From Triatoma infestans (taxonomy: Eukaryota > Arthropoda > Insecta > Hemiptera > Reduviidae), in the NCBI GenBank assembly GCA_011037195.1, contig JAAEAF010000088.1, positions 248,001-312,000 of the forward strand: 64,000 bases of DNA, in the 5' to 3' direction. Each line of letters begins with the position of its first letter. Position 1 is the first letter of the stretch. Positions 1 through 11,280 of the stretch are shown here, in pieces. The translations under genes and the position numbers were made by a program. Below the pieces are notes generated by a model. It had not been told where the DNA came from. It ran no database searches and saw nothing but the letters and a program-made list of their open reading frames with translations.

Positions 1-71
1 TAGGAAGAATGTATTTTTGATAGTTATATGTAGATTATTTAATAACGATAGTTTAAGGACTATCCAATTAC

Positions 72-662
72 CTGATGTAAAATTTCTTTGTGCATATTCT
101 TTCCATTTAGAACGAAAAGTTGGCATATGGGAATCATACTTATCTATGATTTCATTATATTCCTTGGTGTGTTTCATGTTTCTAGTATAATGAGGTTCCG
201 TTTCCAAAGTGTTATTACTTCCAAACGAACTGTATAAACTCTCTAAACTTTTTTGAGGTACATATTTACTTACTAGTGAAAGTAAGTTCTTAGGTTCTTC
301 AGCAAGTGTACCATGTTGTTCAGAAGTAATCTGTTTTTCATATATGTGATCAGTCATATAATTTTTTGTCGATCTTTGAGTGATTTCAGAAGTTTTCCCT
401 TTGGCGTTCAACTTTGGTAAATTATTTTCCGTAATTTCATTTTTGTTTTTACGTCTTTTCTCTCTTTTTATCTTCTGTTTCTTTCTCTTGATTTTTTTGC
501 TATCTCGTTTTCTCTTCAAGCGGTTTTTCTTATCATTTCTGTTTGCCAAGAGATTAATTCGTCCATGGTCAGTGGCATTAGATTCGTTTCCCAAAATTGT
601 TTGCCATCTTAGACCCCCTTTTTTAAGTTTCCTTTTTTGGTTCTTGCTTTTTGTTCTGTTTG
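72..662 (-). CDS. Exon of an unidentified Lys/Arg-rich protein (partial gene)
   Basis: The minus strand holds an open exon of 591 nt. It is entered at an acceptor (TGTTGTAG, just above 662) and left at a donor (G|GTAATT, just below 72). It encodes about 196 residues. The first half is extremely basic: a run around residues 45-75 alternates K/R with N, D and E, and looks like a nuclear or nucleolar localisation stretch or a processed propeptide linker. The second half is ordinary and polar, ending in a W/K/Y-rich patch before the donor. I do not recognise the family. The start codon lies upstream (higher coordinates) and I could not find that exon. The gene continues off the left edge. The plus-strand frame at 380-700 is only the hydrophobic complement of this exon. 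Confidence 0.5.
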
Positions 663-1738
663 CTACAACAGATAATGATGCATTGTGTAATCATTACTGA
701 AAAATTCAAAATGAAATTTAAATAATAGATTTAAAAGTGAAACTATATGTTTCTGTCAATTTTTGTTCTACACAAAATATTGATCAATAAAAATTTACTT
801 GGATCTTATGAGAAAATAGAAATTCTTAAATATTTTTAGGTATATTATTCCGTTTTCCAAGACTAAGTAAAAAAGCAGGGTTCTAGTTTTCACATTTTCA
901 TTTGAAAACCGGTATTCACATAATTTGTGACAATATTGTATATTCTTATTTTAATTTCTTTCTTCTTCATTATTATAGTTATAATACTATTTATGTTTGT
1001 ATGAAACTTTGCGAATTTGCGGTGAGAAGTTAACTGAGCCTAATTTATTTATTTACAATTGGCAACCTAACTATCTAGCTGTATTTACTAATATGTGATG
1101 AAATAATTACAATCATGTTGCCACCAAGGTCTTTAATATTAATGGTTTACAATATAAATATAAATTAGGAATTTTTTCGGTGTTGAATTAAACAGTTCTT
1201 TCTAAGACTTCAGAGTTTTGTTGGAACTCATGGCTTGTGACATGAGAAATTTTCTAATAGTTGAGGCATAAACAATCATGGCATGAAATCAATATTATAA
1301 ATGCTTCAATTCGCGATGTATTGATAATAAATCACAAACAAAGAAACCGCATTTATAACGTAAGAACTTAGTATAAAGAAAACATGTATTTTAAGTATTA
1401 GCCCTGTTTCTACTGTCATTGTCCATTTTTTTTTCTTTAGCCTTATATACTTAGCAAACAGCCATAATATGAGATGAGAATAAGCAAATGTTATAATAAA
1501 GAAATTAATAGTGCAATATTCAGATTGTATTATGTATGTATATGATTATTATTGTTGTAGCATTGTATTATGGTGGAATTTATGGAATTATGGAAGAGAT
1601 TATCAGGATTTATAGTTTAAAATTGGTAGATTTTATAAAGTGGTGCAGTTTTGTGGATTTGTTCAGTATGGTGGGCGAGTATCGGGAGTATTTGGCTGGC
1701 AATTAGAATTTCGAAGAGATAATTGCGTTCCATAACTG
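663..1738. other. AT-rich stretch without recognisable gene
   Basis: No exon, RNA gene or clear repeat was recognised. If the 72-662 exon has upstream exons, they should lie here or further right on the minus strand. Confidence 0.4.
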
Positions 1739-3330
1739 TTATTTGTCTTTAAATTTGTCGCAGGATAGTATTACGTGATTAGCATCTAGTAGATGTTCTG
1801 AAACACATGAGCAACGCGGATCTGTATTAATTCCTATTCTGGGTCGGTAGTGGGGAGAATGATTATGGTTGAATTTCAGCCTGCTTATGGTACTATAAAA
1901 ATGTCTGTTATCTTTGTTATTGTGGAACCATAGCATTTTGGGTAGGTACAGAACGGTACTGTAAAATGTGGCTTATTATTTGTAGTTGTTATATAGGCCA
2001 TACTAAATAAAGAGATTTTTTTAGTGGAGTTTTTAACATCAGAGGGAAATATTTAGGATACACTAGGGTTGTTAAGCTGATTTTTGGCAAGGCTGTCGGC
2101 CATAGGGATTGTATACCGGTTTACCGATTTACCGGTTAACCGATAAATTGACAAAAAACCGTTCGGTAAACTTACCGGTAAATTTAAAAAATTTAAAAAA
2201 ATTTACCGGTAATTCGGTAAATGAAAAATCCATACTAGAAATCTTTATCTAGAAAATATTGTTTTATAGATGTTTAAAAGGGCTAATGGGACATTGAAAA
2301 TACATTTTTAAATAATAATATTGAATACATTTTCAAGCGTTGAACTGAAAAAAGCATTAATATATAGCATAAAGGAGAGAAGGACTGTTTATACAGACAT
2401 ATTATACTATTTGACAGGCCCTAATTTGGTTTTGACACTAATTATGACATTTTTAATATAAACAGTAAAGCAACAATAATCAAAAGCATTGTTGAAATAC
2501 TTTCGATTATTGTTGATAGTAATCAAAGTCACTTAAATGATCCTGATTTGGATTCCAATTCAAAGTCAGATAACGAAAATATTGATACTTCTACACCTAA
2601 ATGTCGAATTACCAATGAAGCGGAAACTCTGTGACCTTACCAACAAAAAACAGAATGTCAAAAAGTGTCAGTTCCACAATCAAAAAGCACGAAAGTTTGT
2701 TTAGAAAACACTTTAATTATTATATTTTTTATATTCTGTATCTTTGAAATAAAAAATGTGAAATGGAAATCAAAATGACATATTTTTTATCATCTTAATT
2801 TTATTTTTCAGGGAAAAAATTTACCAGTAAACCGGTATTTTAATTTTCATTTACCGAATTACCGGTAAATGAAAAAGTCGGTAAATTTACAATCCCTAGT
2901 TGGCCAGTTCATTGCCCGCCAATTCTTTATGACCTTTATCCAATTAAATGTACAGATATTGTTAATTAAACTGATCGACCTAAAAATTCTAGATGAAGCG
3001 TTGTTCCCCGGTTATTTGAATTTATGCAACACACTTTTGCTATCAGACAGTATTACTATTGAACTTTCATGCAAACTAGTACTTAGTTCAAGGCATTTAT
3101 TTATTGCGATCAATTCAGCAGTATATACAGGCGAAGTCAGGAAGTCTGTACACTTCGCTTGAATAATTTGGGGGTTGAATATGGAACTACTAACTTCATT
3201 CGGAGCATTAGTACCGTTAGTGAAAAGGAGATAAGAGTTGGGGTATTTAGAGTGCAGATCAGCAAGCAAATATGATTGTTGACGTCGTTAGAGAGGTCAA
3301 CATCATAATAATAAAATTCTATCAATATAT
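1739..3330 (-). mobile_element. Non-LTR retrotransposon remnant (RNase H and C-terminal region), split by a hAT element
   Basis: Two minus-strand blocks belong to one retrotransposon ORF. The upstream block (about 3269-2907) reads as an RNase H domain: a D/N-GT segment, then YTAELIAINKCLE, then ILSDSKSVL. It runs up to the conserved GHKELAGNELA motif at the hAT junction. The downstream block (2094-1739) resumes with ADSLAKNQ and ends in a Cys/His tail (DPRCSC, DANHVILSC) typical of Jockey/I-type ORF2 C-termini. Stop codons and shifts show that it is dead. A second copy of the same family lies at about 46.1-46.95 kb on the same strand. Confidence 0.75.
2103..2898. mobile_element. Non-autonomous hAT-type DNA transposon
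   Basis: A 796-bp element has terminal inverted repeats starting TAGGGATTGTA on both ends, with many internal ACCGGTAA repeats near each end. It is flanked by an 8-bp target duplication with one mismatch (GTCGGCCA 2095-2102, GTTGGCCA 2899-2906), the size expected for hAT. The interior has short coding-like remnants but no intact transposase. It sits inside the RNase H reading frame of the retrotransposon at 1739-3330. Confidence 0.8.
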
Positions 3331-5865
3331 ATTTGGAGCACTTGGACAGGGATAGGTAATCAAAGGTTCATTGACCATTAGTTACGCACTTAATAAATAT
3401 AAGATTGATTGTTTCATCATTAAACAATAAAAAAAATTGTAACATGGTTAAATTTCATTTAAAAAGTCATTAGTTTGAGTATATGAAATCATAAAATAAA
3501 ATTAATCATAAAGTGATAGCTAATTTGGAAATAAGCTGTTGCTGTTACATATTAATAAAATAGTCGTCCAATTAGCAACCTTAATTCTCATCTAATTGAA
3601 TTAAAATAGTAACATTTACAGCTTAATTAACAAGAAACTATATGTAAATGATAACAAATATATACCTACAAAAAGTTAGTGCTTTGGATTGTCCAACTGT
3701 ATGATTCCCTATGTCCCATCTGAAAAAAAAAAGTATATAATAAGTACATATGTATATAATATGCTATTAACTGTATTGTAGGCTTGAAAATTTGTGTTGC
3801 CTCTTGGATTACTTACTTAAAGAGAGTTTTTCTCCCATGAAAAATAAGCGAAGTATTGGAAGAAATTGGCAAATTGTACACATCTCTGTATTCATTTCCA
3901 CTTAGTTTTCTTATTTCCGTATATAGTGCACTTCCTATAAAAATAAAAAAGTACTATCTACATTATGTGACAAAAATATTTGTAATCCTAAAAAAAAAAC
4001 AAGTTTGAGCCTTAAAATATTCGCGAAATAATTATCCAATTGCAAAACATTTATGAAACTAGAGTAACATTGGAAACAATCACATTTTTTTATGACTTTT
4101 ATTGGACAAAATAATATTTGCTGAGAATATAAAAAAAGACCCAAACTAGTTATTTTTATGGGATCATTGAACTTATAATGTAATTCTTCGCAATGCCAAG
4201 AATCGCTAGATGGTACATCATCTTTAAAAGGAGAAGAGTTGTAGTTATGCATGCAGATAATATCTCCTTACGAGAAAGTTCGCGTCGTTTAGATCGAAAA
4301 CTATTCTTCGGTACAGATCCTGACCCGATGAAGGTATAGTCTTTCAGGAAGTTGGCTACCCAATTAACCAGCATGAAGATCAACAAGAAATGAGTTTGCG
4401 GTTTCCACTTTTCAGTACTATTGAGATGTATTTAGTAAAGGACAAATGAAAAGAAATGAAATGCGAACAGTTTACCTTCGTTTGATCTTTCTCCTTCCGC
4501 TGATACATTGCATTTGACCTACCCAAGGGTTCTCATTATCTTCAGTGAATGCTGTTCATGTCTGTTTCAAAATGATCGACTGATTAACCGCAAAATATTC
4601 CGAGGCTTTAAGGCCGCAATTAGTTTTAGCCCAAATGTGGCCTTTAGTCAAGGCAGGTTCAATTGGTACATTGCAGATCTAAAGACGAGTTTTGTTTCCA
4701 TTGTATATGAACCTAACGACGTTTTTCCAGCAGTGCTAGACTTCATAAGAAAGAATTGTCAAGTCTTTCTGCAACAAGAATAGATAGAAATTTTGCTTGC
4801 TTTTCTGACTTAAACCTCTAGAACATGTATGGTTAAGATCTGTTGCCGCTTGAGAAATTACAGCGGCAGATAACTTAAAAGAGCTGCGTCCTCACCTTAG
4901 CAATCGTGGGATGAGATTCTATAAGAGATAGGTAACGCTGTTAGAGGATACTTCATGAGGATATCATTCATTTTATTCGAGGCATGGCCCTTCGAAGTGA
5001 TCATTATATTAATTATAGTACCATTAAATTTTTTCATTAATCACTTTGTCCTCAATTAAGAACGTATACTGCTTAATATAAACCGAAAATTTTAATCCAC
5101 TATCTTTGTTCCTTCTGCATTTTTATTTTTTTTTACCAGCAGTTTTGTAATATCCTTTATATTCTATGATAACGCAATATTAAAAGCCAAGTCTTTGTTA
5201 AGTGAAGGATGATTATTCAATTCTTCAACATAAAGTACCAATTTACTAAATGGATTTTTCAGTTTGTTGCAATTTTCTTTAAACTTTCTATGCTTATAAC
5301 AAATAAGTATATCTTTTACTTATGTGAAACCTTTTTCTTAAAAAATTCAATTTTGAGGGGTTTTGGGAGAAGGGTGACATTAGTCTTTAAGTGCCACGTC
5401 ATTATTTTGCACGGGTCTTCCACCTAAAATAATTAAATATCCTGCTAAAACAAATTCTCACCTTTATTTATTTTTTAAAGATAATTTACTAATTACAATT
5501 AGAGAAAGTCCTGTAGGGTTTCACAACAGATTTCTTTTTTCACTGATCTTTCCAAATCAGTACGGTAAAAGGTATAAAACTACCGAAGAAGTTAGTCCCA
5601 ATCTTATATTTTATTTATTGGTTTATACTGAATATGGCATGGTAGGAAAGTTTACAATCAAATATCACTTCAATAATGTAAGAAAATTATTTTGCTTCAG
5701 GCAAAATAATAACTGTTTCTCTCTCCAGTGAAGGTTAACTTGCAAGATTCTGGTTACATTTATAGTAGCTTATAAGTAGAACTATAGGATACGTATGTAA
5801 TTTGTTTAATGCTGATATACTACCAGAAATATTTTTAAGCAAATATATATATTTACACTGTTTTT
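3331..5865. other. Intergenic, no recognised gene
   Basis: AT-rich. The only protein-like stretch is a plus-strand open frame at 4508-4783 (TTG start; about 80 fairly well-composed residues from FSECCSCLFQ to the stop). It has no recognisable domain, no convincing promoter and no homologue that I can name. It could be an old exon or a repeat fragment. Confidence 0.3.
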
Positions 5866-8800
5866 TAAATTTCTCTTACTCCTAGTAAGAGGTAGTATTG
5901 CGATCTAATTTTTTTGGAATTTTCTCAAAAAGGATTACAACGATTTTCTTTTAACTTGGAATACTCTATGCATAGATAGAAATGTATCACTTTTATTTGA
6001 AACATTTTCTGAAAAAAATTGAATTGACTAACGAGACAATCCTGAATAACAGAACAGCCTTATGTGTTCAGGCGAGTTGTCCACCAAGGAGGATGCTGAG
6101 AGCGGAAGTGGTTGACAACCGCACAGGGCCGATCAAACTTGCGAAGATTGTTTTAGGAAGCCTTGACAAATGAATGGATAAGCAGTTGCGGCAGTTGTTC
6201 TAAAATGTTGTGCTAAAATTGTGAACTTGAATTTAAGAAGATAGCGATTCTTAATCTCAATATGAATTGAACTTAGTAATTTTCAAAATTGAAATCATAT
6301 AACAGTAATTTAACTTTGCCTGCATATATTTTGAAAATTTCTAATTTCTTGGTTTAATATGAAAATAATTCCAGCATAAATTTATCTTTCTAATAATTCT
6401 TGAACTAGAATCATTATTATAGGAAATAATACTTCTTTCCAGTGCACTTACTGTAGGAAAAAACCATTATTTATTATGGATTTTTACACACTTACTTCAA
6501 TTTGTATATCTTAAGTAAGTATGAAATTTCTTGTGTTCTTTCTTCCTATATGAGGCCAACTCGGTTGTCTTTTGTAAACATTTTTATTTCTCATTCTATT
6601 TTTTAAGAGGAAAAATTACGACCCTGTCAAAATTTCGAAATTGAGTTTTCTCAGAAAATCCATATTTGTTAATATGTATGTGAATTGTTCTGATTCAAAT
6701 TTGATCAGAACAATTAGAATTCCATCCCTAATAACTAATATTCACATAGATAATACCTAATTTATCTTAATTGATACAACTACTCAATTTTATGCAATGA
6801 TAATGTAATAATATATTATATCCTACTCGAATTCCAATATTTTCCCCAGGGCAATTATTTTTACAAATAAACCACCATTATTTAAATGAAGTGCCCCTTT
6901 TTGCCTTGAACTTAATATATGAAATCAATTCCAGTATCAGAAGAAATGTTTAGAAAATGATGAAAGAATGAATACATCAAGTTTATTGCATATTAAAGCA
7001 TGTTAATATACTTGGGGGGGGGGGCGATTGCTGCACCTCCCATTATTTGAAATGTAAATGTAATTTCATGATTTCATAGTTCTCATTCTATTCTGTTACA
7101 TTATACGTTACAGAAGAATCAAATCATCATTCAGAACAACACATGATTGAATTTTTTAGTAATTTTTTTTGTGAATATAAATAAAATATGATGTCAATAC
7201 GCTCCTATAAAGTAGAAAGCAACAATGAAAAATTACTCATAAGGTTTACTGAGGAACTTTGTTTTAATTAAAATTTTTAAAAATAATGTAGTTATGATGA
7301 GGACATTTAAATCAAATGTCATTTTAGTGAAAACCTTAATATTACAGCCGCAAATTTTCCCAGAAAAATGTCTCATATAAAAATGATAGATCTTTATTTG
7401 TACGAAGTTAATGTGAGAAGTTTAAACAAAATCGTCGGAGTTATTTTGGAGAAATTGGTGAAAACTGAGAAAACCATTCAGTAGAATTGCACTTCCAAAT
7501 GATAAATTTTGATCGAAACGTTCGTGGCATATTTGCTGATAGTAGTGCCACAACAGAATTTCAAATTTGAGCTAGTTATCGTTTTTGAGATATTTCGTTC
7601 ATACATATCAACCACACCCACAAATCGCATTTTTTTTTCGTTTTCAAACGATCTGCAAAAGAACTGTCTTAGATTTGCTGGAGCGCAGGTGATTTTACTT
7701 TGGTGACTTAGAATATCTTCATCTAACTACACTATCAGAAATAGTAGCATCATATAATATCGGAATAAACATAATATTATTTCTTTGTTGATGAAATGTA
7801 TCTTGTAATTTAAGAAAGATGATCACTGGAATCTGAATCATTGCTCTGAACGGTATGTTCTGATTTTTGTTTGGAATTTTCATGCAGTAGAATTTTGGTT
7901 ATTATTAGAATTATCCGGATTCCATTAGGCTAGATTGCGCGTCGAATTATGCTAGATGAGAGAAAGAGAATATAGTATATCAAACCAGAAAAATTGCAAG
8001 AAGCACAGACATGATATTCCGCATATGATACGATCATCCCAAAAATCTAATTAGATTCGTTCAAATTCTGTCATTAGGATTGCGCTTAAAGAAGTTTTTT
8101 CTGGTTCAAACAGCTCCAACTTTTTTTTTCTGGCATTTACATAAGAACAAAATATACCATTATAGAAAATTGTATGATTACATAATTGAAATAATACATT
8201 GTAAAGTGAATTATAAAAATTAAATAACATTGTATAATTCATTATTGTTATTATTATTTTGCTGGAATGACATATAAGTGGGTTGATGTTAATATATTAT
8301 AAAAAATTTTCTTACTACAATAATATTTAACCAAACCAAGATTATTTATTTAAAACTTTGTTGTTTTTTTTATCACTTTTGAAATTTATTACAGATTGTA
8401 ACGTAAAACTAAAGAAATAAGTTATATAAGATACAAATTTAAAAATGGTACATTTGATTGTGATATATTAGATTGTCGTCAGTGTATTTATTTCTCAATT
8501 ATTCTTATTCACTCATACATATCTCACAATTTATTAACTCACAATCATTTATTGTACTCAGATTCATACATAAAACACCAACATATTATTTGTGAAATAT
8601 TTATTTATGTCTAAACTACAATTATTGAGCAATGCCATTTCTCTAAGTTATATATTGTTAAGTTGTGAAAGATTTATAAACATGAGTAGGAGCTTTAAAT
8701 TCTAATATAATAAATTGTTATATTCAGTATATTATTATAATAAAAAATGAGTTATAAATCTTGTACTAATTGTCTTCTAACTTAATCGATTTTAAAAATA

Positions 8801-9235
8801 ATCAGCGGATTTCATTCTAGATTTTTGAAATATTCAGTTCCTGTGCCAAATTTTGAAATTGGGTTTCCAGCGGAAGCGTCAAGAGATCCTCACAGTATAA
8901 AAAAAAATATTTTTCGATTGGTCTTTATCTCTCTCTCTGTTATATATATATAACAGAGAGAGATTATATATATATAGATAGAGAGAGAGAGAGAGTCTGT
9001 ATGTTTGAGGGAGTGACAGAAAGAGACAATATAATATCTGAAACTAGAAAAATTGCAAGAAGCCTAAAGTTGATATTCTGTATATGAACGATCATCCCAG
9101 ATTTGATTAGATTCCGTAAAATTCTGTCATTAGAATTGCTGCTTAATTGAATTTTATTTCCGGTTCCAACCGCTCCAACGGTTCTTTTTTACTGGCATCG
9201 AGATAAGCGATTTTCTTGGAACTTTGCATACTAAT
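5866..9235. repeat. Cluster of decayed copies of an old dispersed repeat (family R1)
   Basis: R1 is recognised by recurring phrases: CTCTTACTCCTAGTAAGAG (an internal palindrome), AACCGGAAGTGC, and GGCTCCAACGATTTTCTTTAAA with CAACTTTTATTTGA. Clear pieces lie at about 5870-5975, 6600-6670, 7325-7690, 7905-8115 and 8790-9230. Nothing here codes. At about 8930-8965 there is a perfect CTCTCTGTTATATATA-type dyad followed by TA and GA microsatellite. Confidence 0.5.
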
Positions 9236-9269
9236 TACATTTAGGTCTATTTACTTGTATTTTATTTCA

Positions 9270-9496
9270 TTTTTAATCAAAGCCAGTCAGCATCTGGTCA
9301 TTGGTGCCCGGGACCTTCTCAGTGCACTGCCGGCCTCCGGAAGTGTTCTCCCATTTCAGATAACACTGTCCATCACCGGACAGTGAACCATAGAGGCTCC
9401 TGTAACAAAAAATCATAAAGGCAGCACTGCTGAACTCGAACCCGGGACCTCCACTTGCGAGTCCAGTGTACTAACCACTGAGCTAATCCCTTCCCT
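9270..9496 (-). repeat. tRNA-derived SINE, family 1 (full-length copy)
   Basis: On the minus strand the head reads GGGAAGGGATTAGCTCAGTGG, an A-box-like start, with a B-box-like GGTTCGAGTTC about 45 nt further on. A conserved body with ACAGTGTTATCTG, CCGGAGGCCGGC and CAATGACC follows, then an A/T-rich tail. Related copies lie at 28690-28798, 51461-51700 and 55795-55922. The B box and body identify a Pol III retroposon, not a functional tRNA. Confidence 0.8.
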
Positions 9497-10027
9497 AATT
9501 ACTTATATTTGAAAACATGTTTCTAGACAAATTGATTTTTGATGTTTCTCAGAAATTCAAATTGCCATTCTAACCGTGTAAGTGCTAATTTTAAAGTTCA
9601 TTATGTGTATTGCTAAAATTGCAAGTTGGGTGAAAATCTGAAGAGCGACTCTTCCGAATAGGATTTTCAGTTTTTGGAATTTTCTCGAATGCATTTCTGT
9701 TTAAAACTCTCCTTTAAACTCTGCCGTTTCAAGTTTAAGTGGAGGAATGCTTATCCGACAACTATAAACTCCACATATCTTTATTATGAACTTATATTTA
9801 AAAGTTTAATAAATTTTCTACTTTTGAAAAAAAAATTGTTAGTACTGAAATAAATGCATTAATAACCTTTATTCCATTAATACCATTAATTCTTTACCAA
9901 TTAATTCCTTAATAAATTCCACATCATTAATTCGGAGGATTTCTCGCGGATTTTTCATATTACAGATAAGGCTCCAGAGCACTTAACTTAAATTCATTTC
10001 GTTTCTCGATGAAGACATATCTTTGAT

Positions 10028-10317
10028 ATCAGAGACATTTTCCTTGGTAGCTTGCTTCATTTTGTGGCATCGACCGGTTTCGGGCGTTCGCCTATCTTCA
10101 GGATGTGCTGGTCAGACAGTGTGATATCACAGACTTGCACAGAGGAAATTCAGTTAATACACTGAACTTGCTCTGTGCAAGTCTGTTATCACACTGTCTG
10201 ACAAACACATCCTGAAGATGGGCGAACGCCCGAAACCGGTCGATGACCACAAAATGAAGCAGGCTACCACGGAAAATGTCTCTGATGCTTTCCAGCTCTG
10301 CGGAACCAACCACCATA
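10028..10317. mobile_element. Inverted-repeat retroposon with two hammerhead-like cores (family A)
   Basis: Two arms of about 110 nt are inverted copies of each other (10028-10140 and 10170-10286). A 31-nt one-sided tail (10287-10317) follows. The whole unit is flanked by a perfect 13-bp duplication ACATATCTTTGAT (10015-10027 and 10318-10330). The plus arm carries CATC (10208-10211), CTGAAGA (10212-10218), a T, then GGGC-GAAC-GCCC as stem-loop (10220-10231). GAAA (10232-10235), a palindrome ACCGGT overlapping it (10235-10240), C at 10241 and GATG (10242-10245) pairing with CATC follow. The minus arm repeats this (10105 to 10068) with one stem II mismatch. Long target duplications fit target-primed retroposition and not a cut-and-paste fold-back transposon. 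Confidence 0.7.
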
Positions 10318-10330
10318 ACATATCTTTGAT

Positions 10331-11060
10331 CTGTGGAAAGTATCCATACAATCTTACATTCTTTGCTTTACCACATTTACATTGCTCGGCCCACCGAGAC
10401 CCAACTTCTTTTTGCAATTTGATCAATTATATTAAGAAATGCAAATAATTTGTGGACTTTATTATCGATACAGATATATTTTCTTTTTTTATTGAATGGG
10501 AAAGGCAGATGAATATACTTCTATCATATGAATTCCAAATATTTTTTTAATGTGACTTTTATAAGTAGGAAAGCAACCAGCATAGTTTTCGTAATTTTAA
10601 AGCCCTCTGAAAATTAGCAATGATAAACCCTCTGACGCGCAACATTATATGATGTTCTCCAAATCATTTAATATTGATAAAGTATTATTTTTTAATACGA
10701 CAGAATGAGATGATATCCAGTATATAGTATCCACAACCAGTTTAGCAATTGATATTTTTTTCTTAAAAACAATTACGCCATTCGAATGAAATTTGAGCCC
10801 TTCGGGCTCTCTAAAGGCCTCATTGTGATTCCTGTCATGATTCCCCATAGGAATCATTTACTTTAATATGGCTAAACATTTTTACTATAACACAAAATTT
10901 AATTTTGGATAAATTATTTATAATATGCTAATAATTACATCTATGCTTATGAGTAAAGTTCATTATGGCACCCTTTATTGTCGACAATTTAGAAAATTCA
11001 CCATAAATTAACTGAGATGTTTCAAATAGTACAGAAATATTTAATTGTTCTTTAGCTTTA
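10331..11060. other. Intergenic, nothing recognised
   Basis: AT-rich DNA between two retroposons. No coding or RNA feature was seen. Confidence 0.4.
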
Positions 11061-11280
11061 GAGTCCTAACACTTTGGGCTAGCGCACTCGCCTTTTGTAC
11101 CAGAATTCAGGGTTAGATTCCCGTGAGGGCAAAGACGGTGTTGACCCAGCATCGTGAGAAAAAGATGGAAGCTACAGTTGGTAAGGAACCGAGATAGCGG
11201 AAGCCAGAACTAAACGGCGAGGAAACCGCGGCGTGCTATCCATCGCCCCTCCTGGGCTGTTGTGCCATGTTTTATATATA
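11061..11280 (+). repeat. tRNA-derived SINE, family 2
   Basis: The head has an A-box-like GGGCTAGCGCACTCG and a B-box-like GGTTAGATTCC. A body with GACCCAGCATCGTGAGAAA and a 3' end CCTGGGCTGTTGTGCCATG follow, then a TA-rich tail. A truncated minus copy sits at 31639-31768, sharing both the head and the ATCGTGAGAAAAA segment. The sequence differs from SINE family 1. Confidence 0.7.

Noticed and set aside
380..700. Plus-strand Phe/Leu-rich frame looking like a membrane protein
   Set aside because: It is the complement of the lysine-rich minus-strand exon at 72-662, which has proper splice sites; Lys codons AAA/AAG read as Phe/Leu on the other strand.
9430..9490. Possible tRNA gene (A- and B-box-like sequence)
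   Set aside because: The B box and A box belong to SINE heads repeated at 28.7, 51.5 and 55.8 kb; no cloverleaf with a proper acceptor stem is evident.
10098..10448. Overlapping frames on both strands near 10.2 kb
   Set aside because: Both derive from the arms of the inverted-repeat element; the mirrored pattern explains the frames on both strands.
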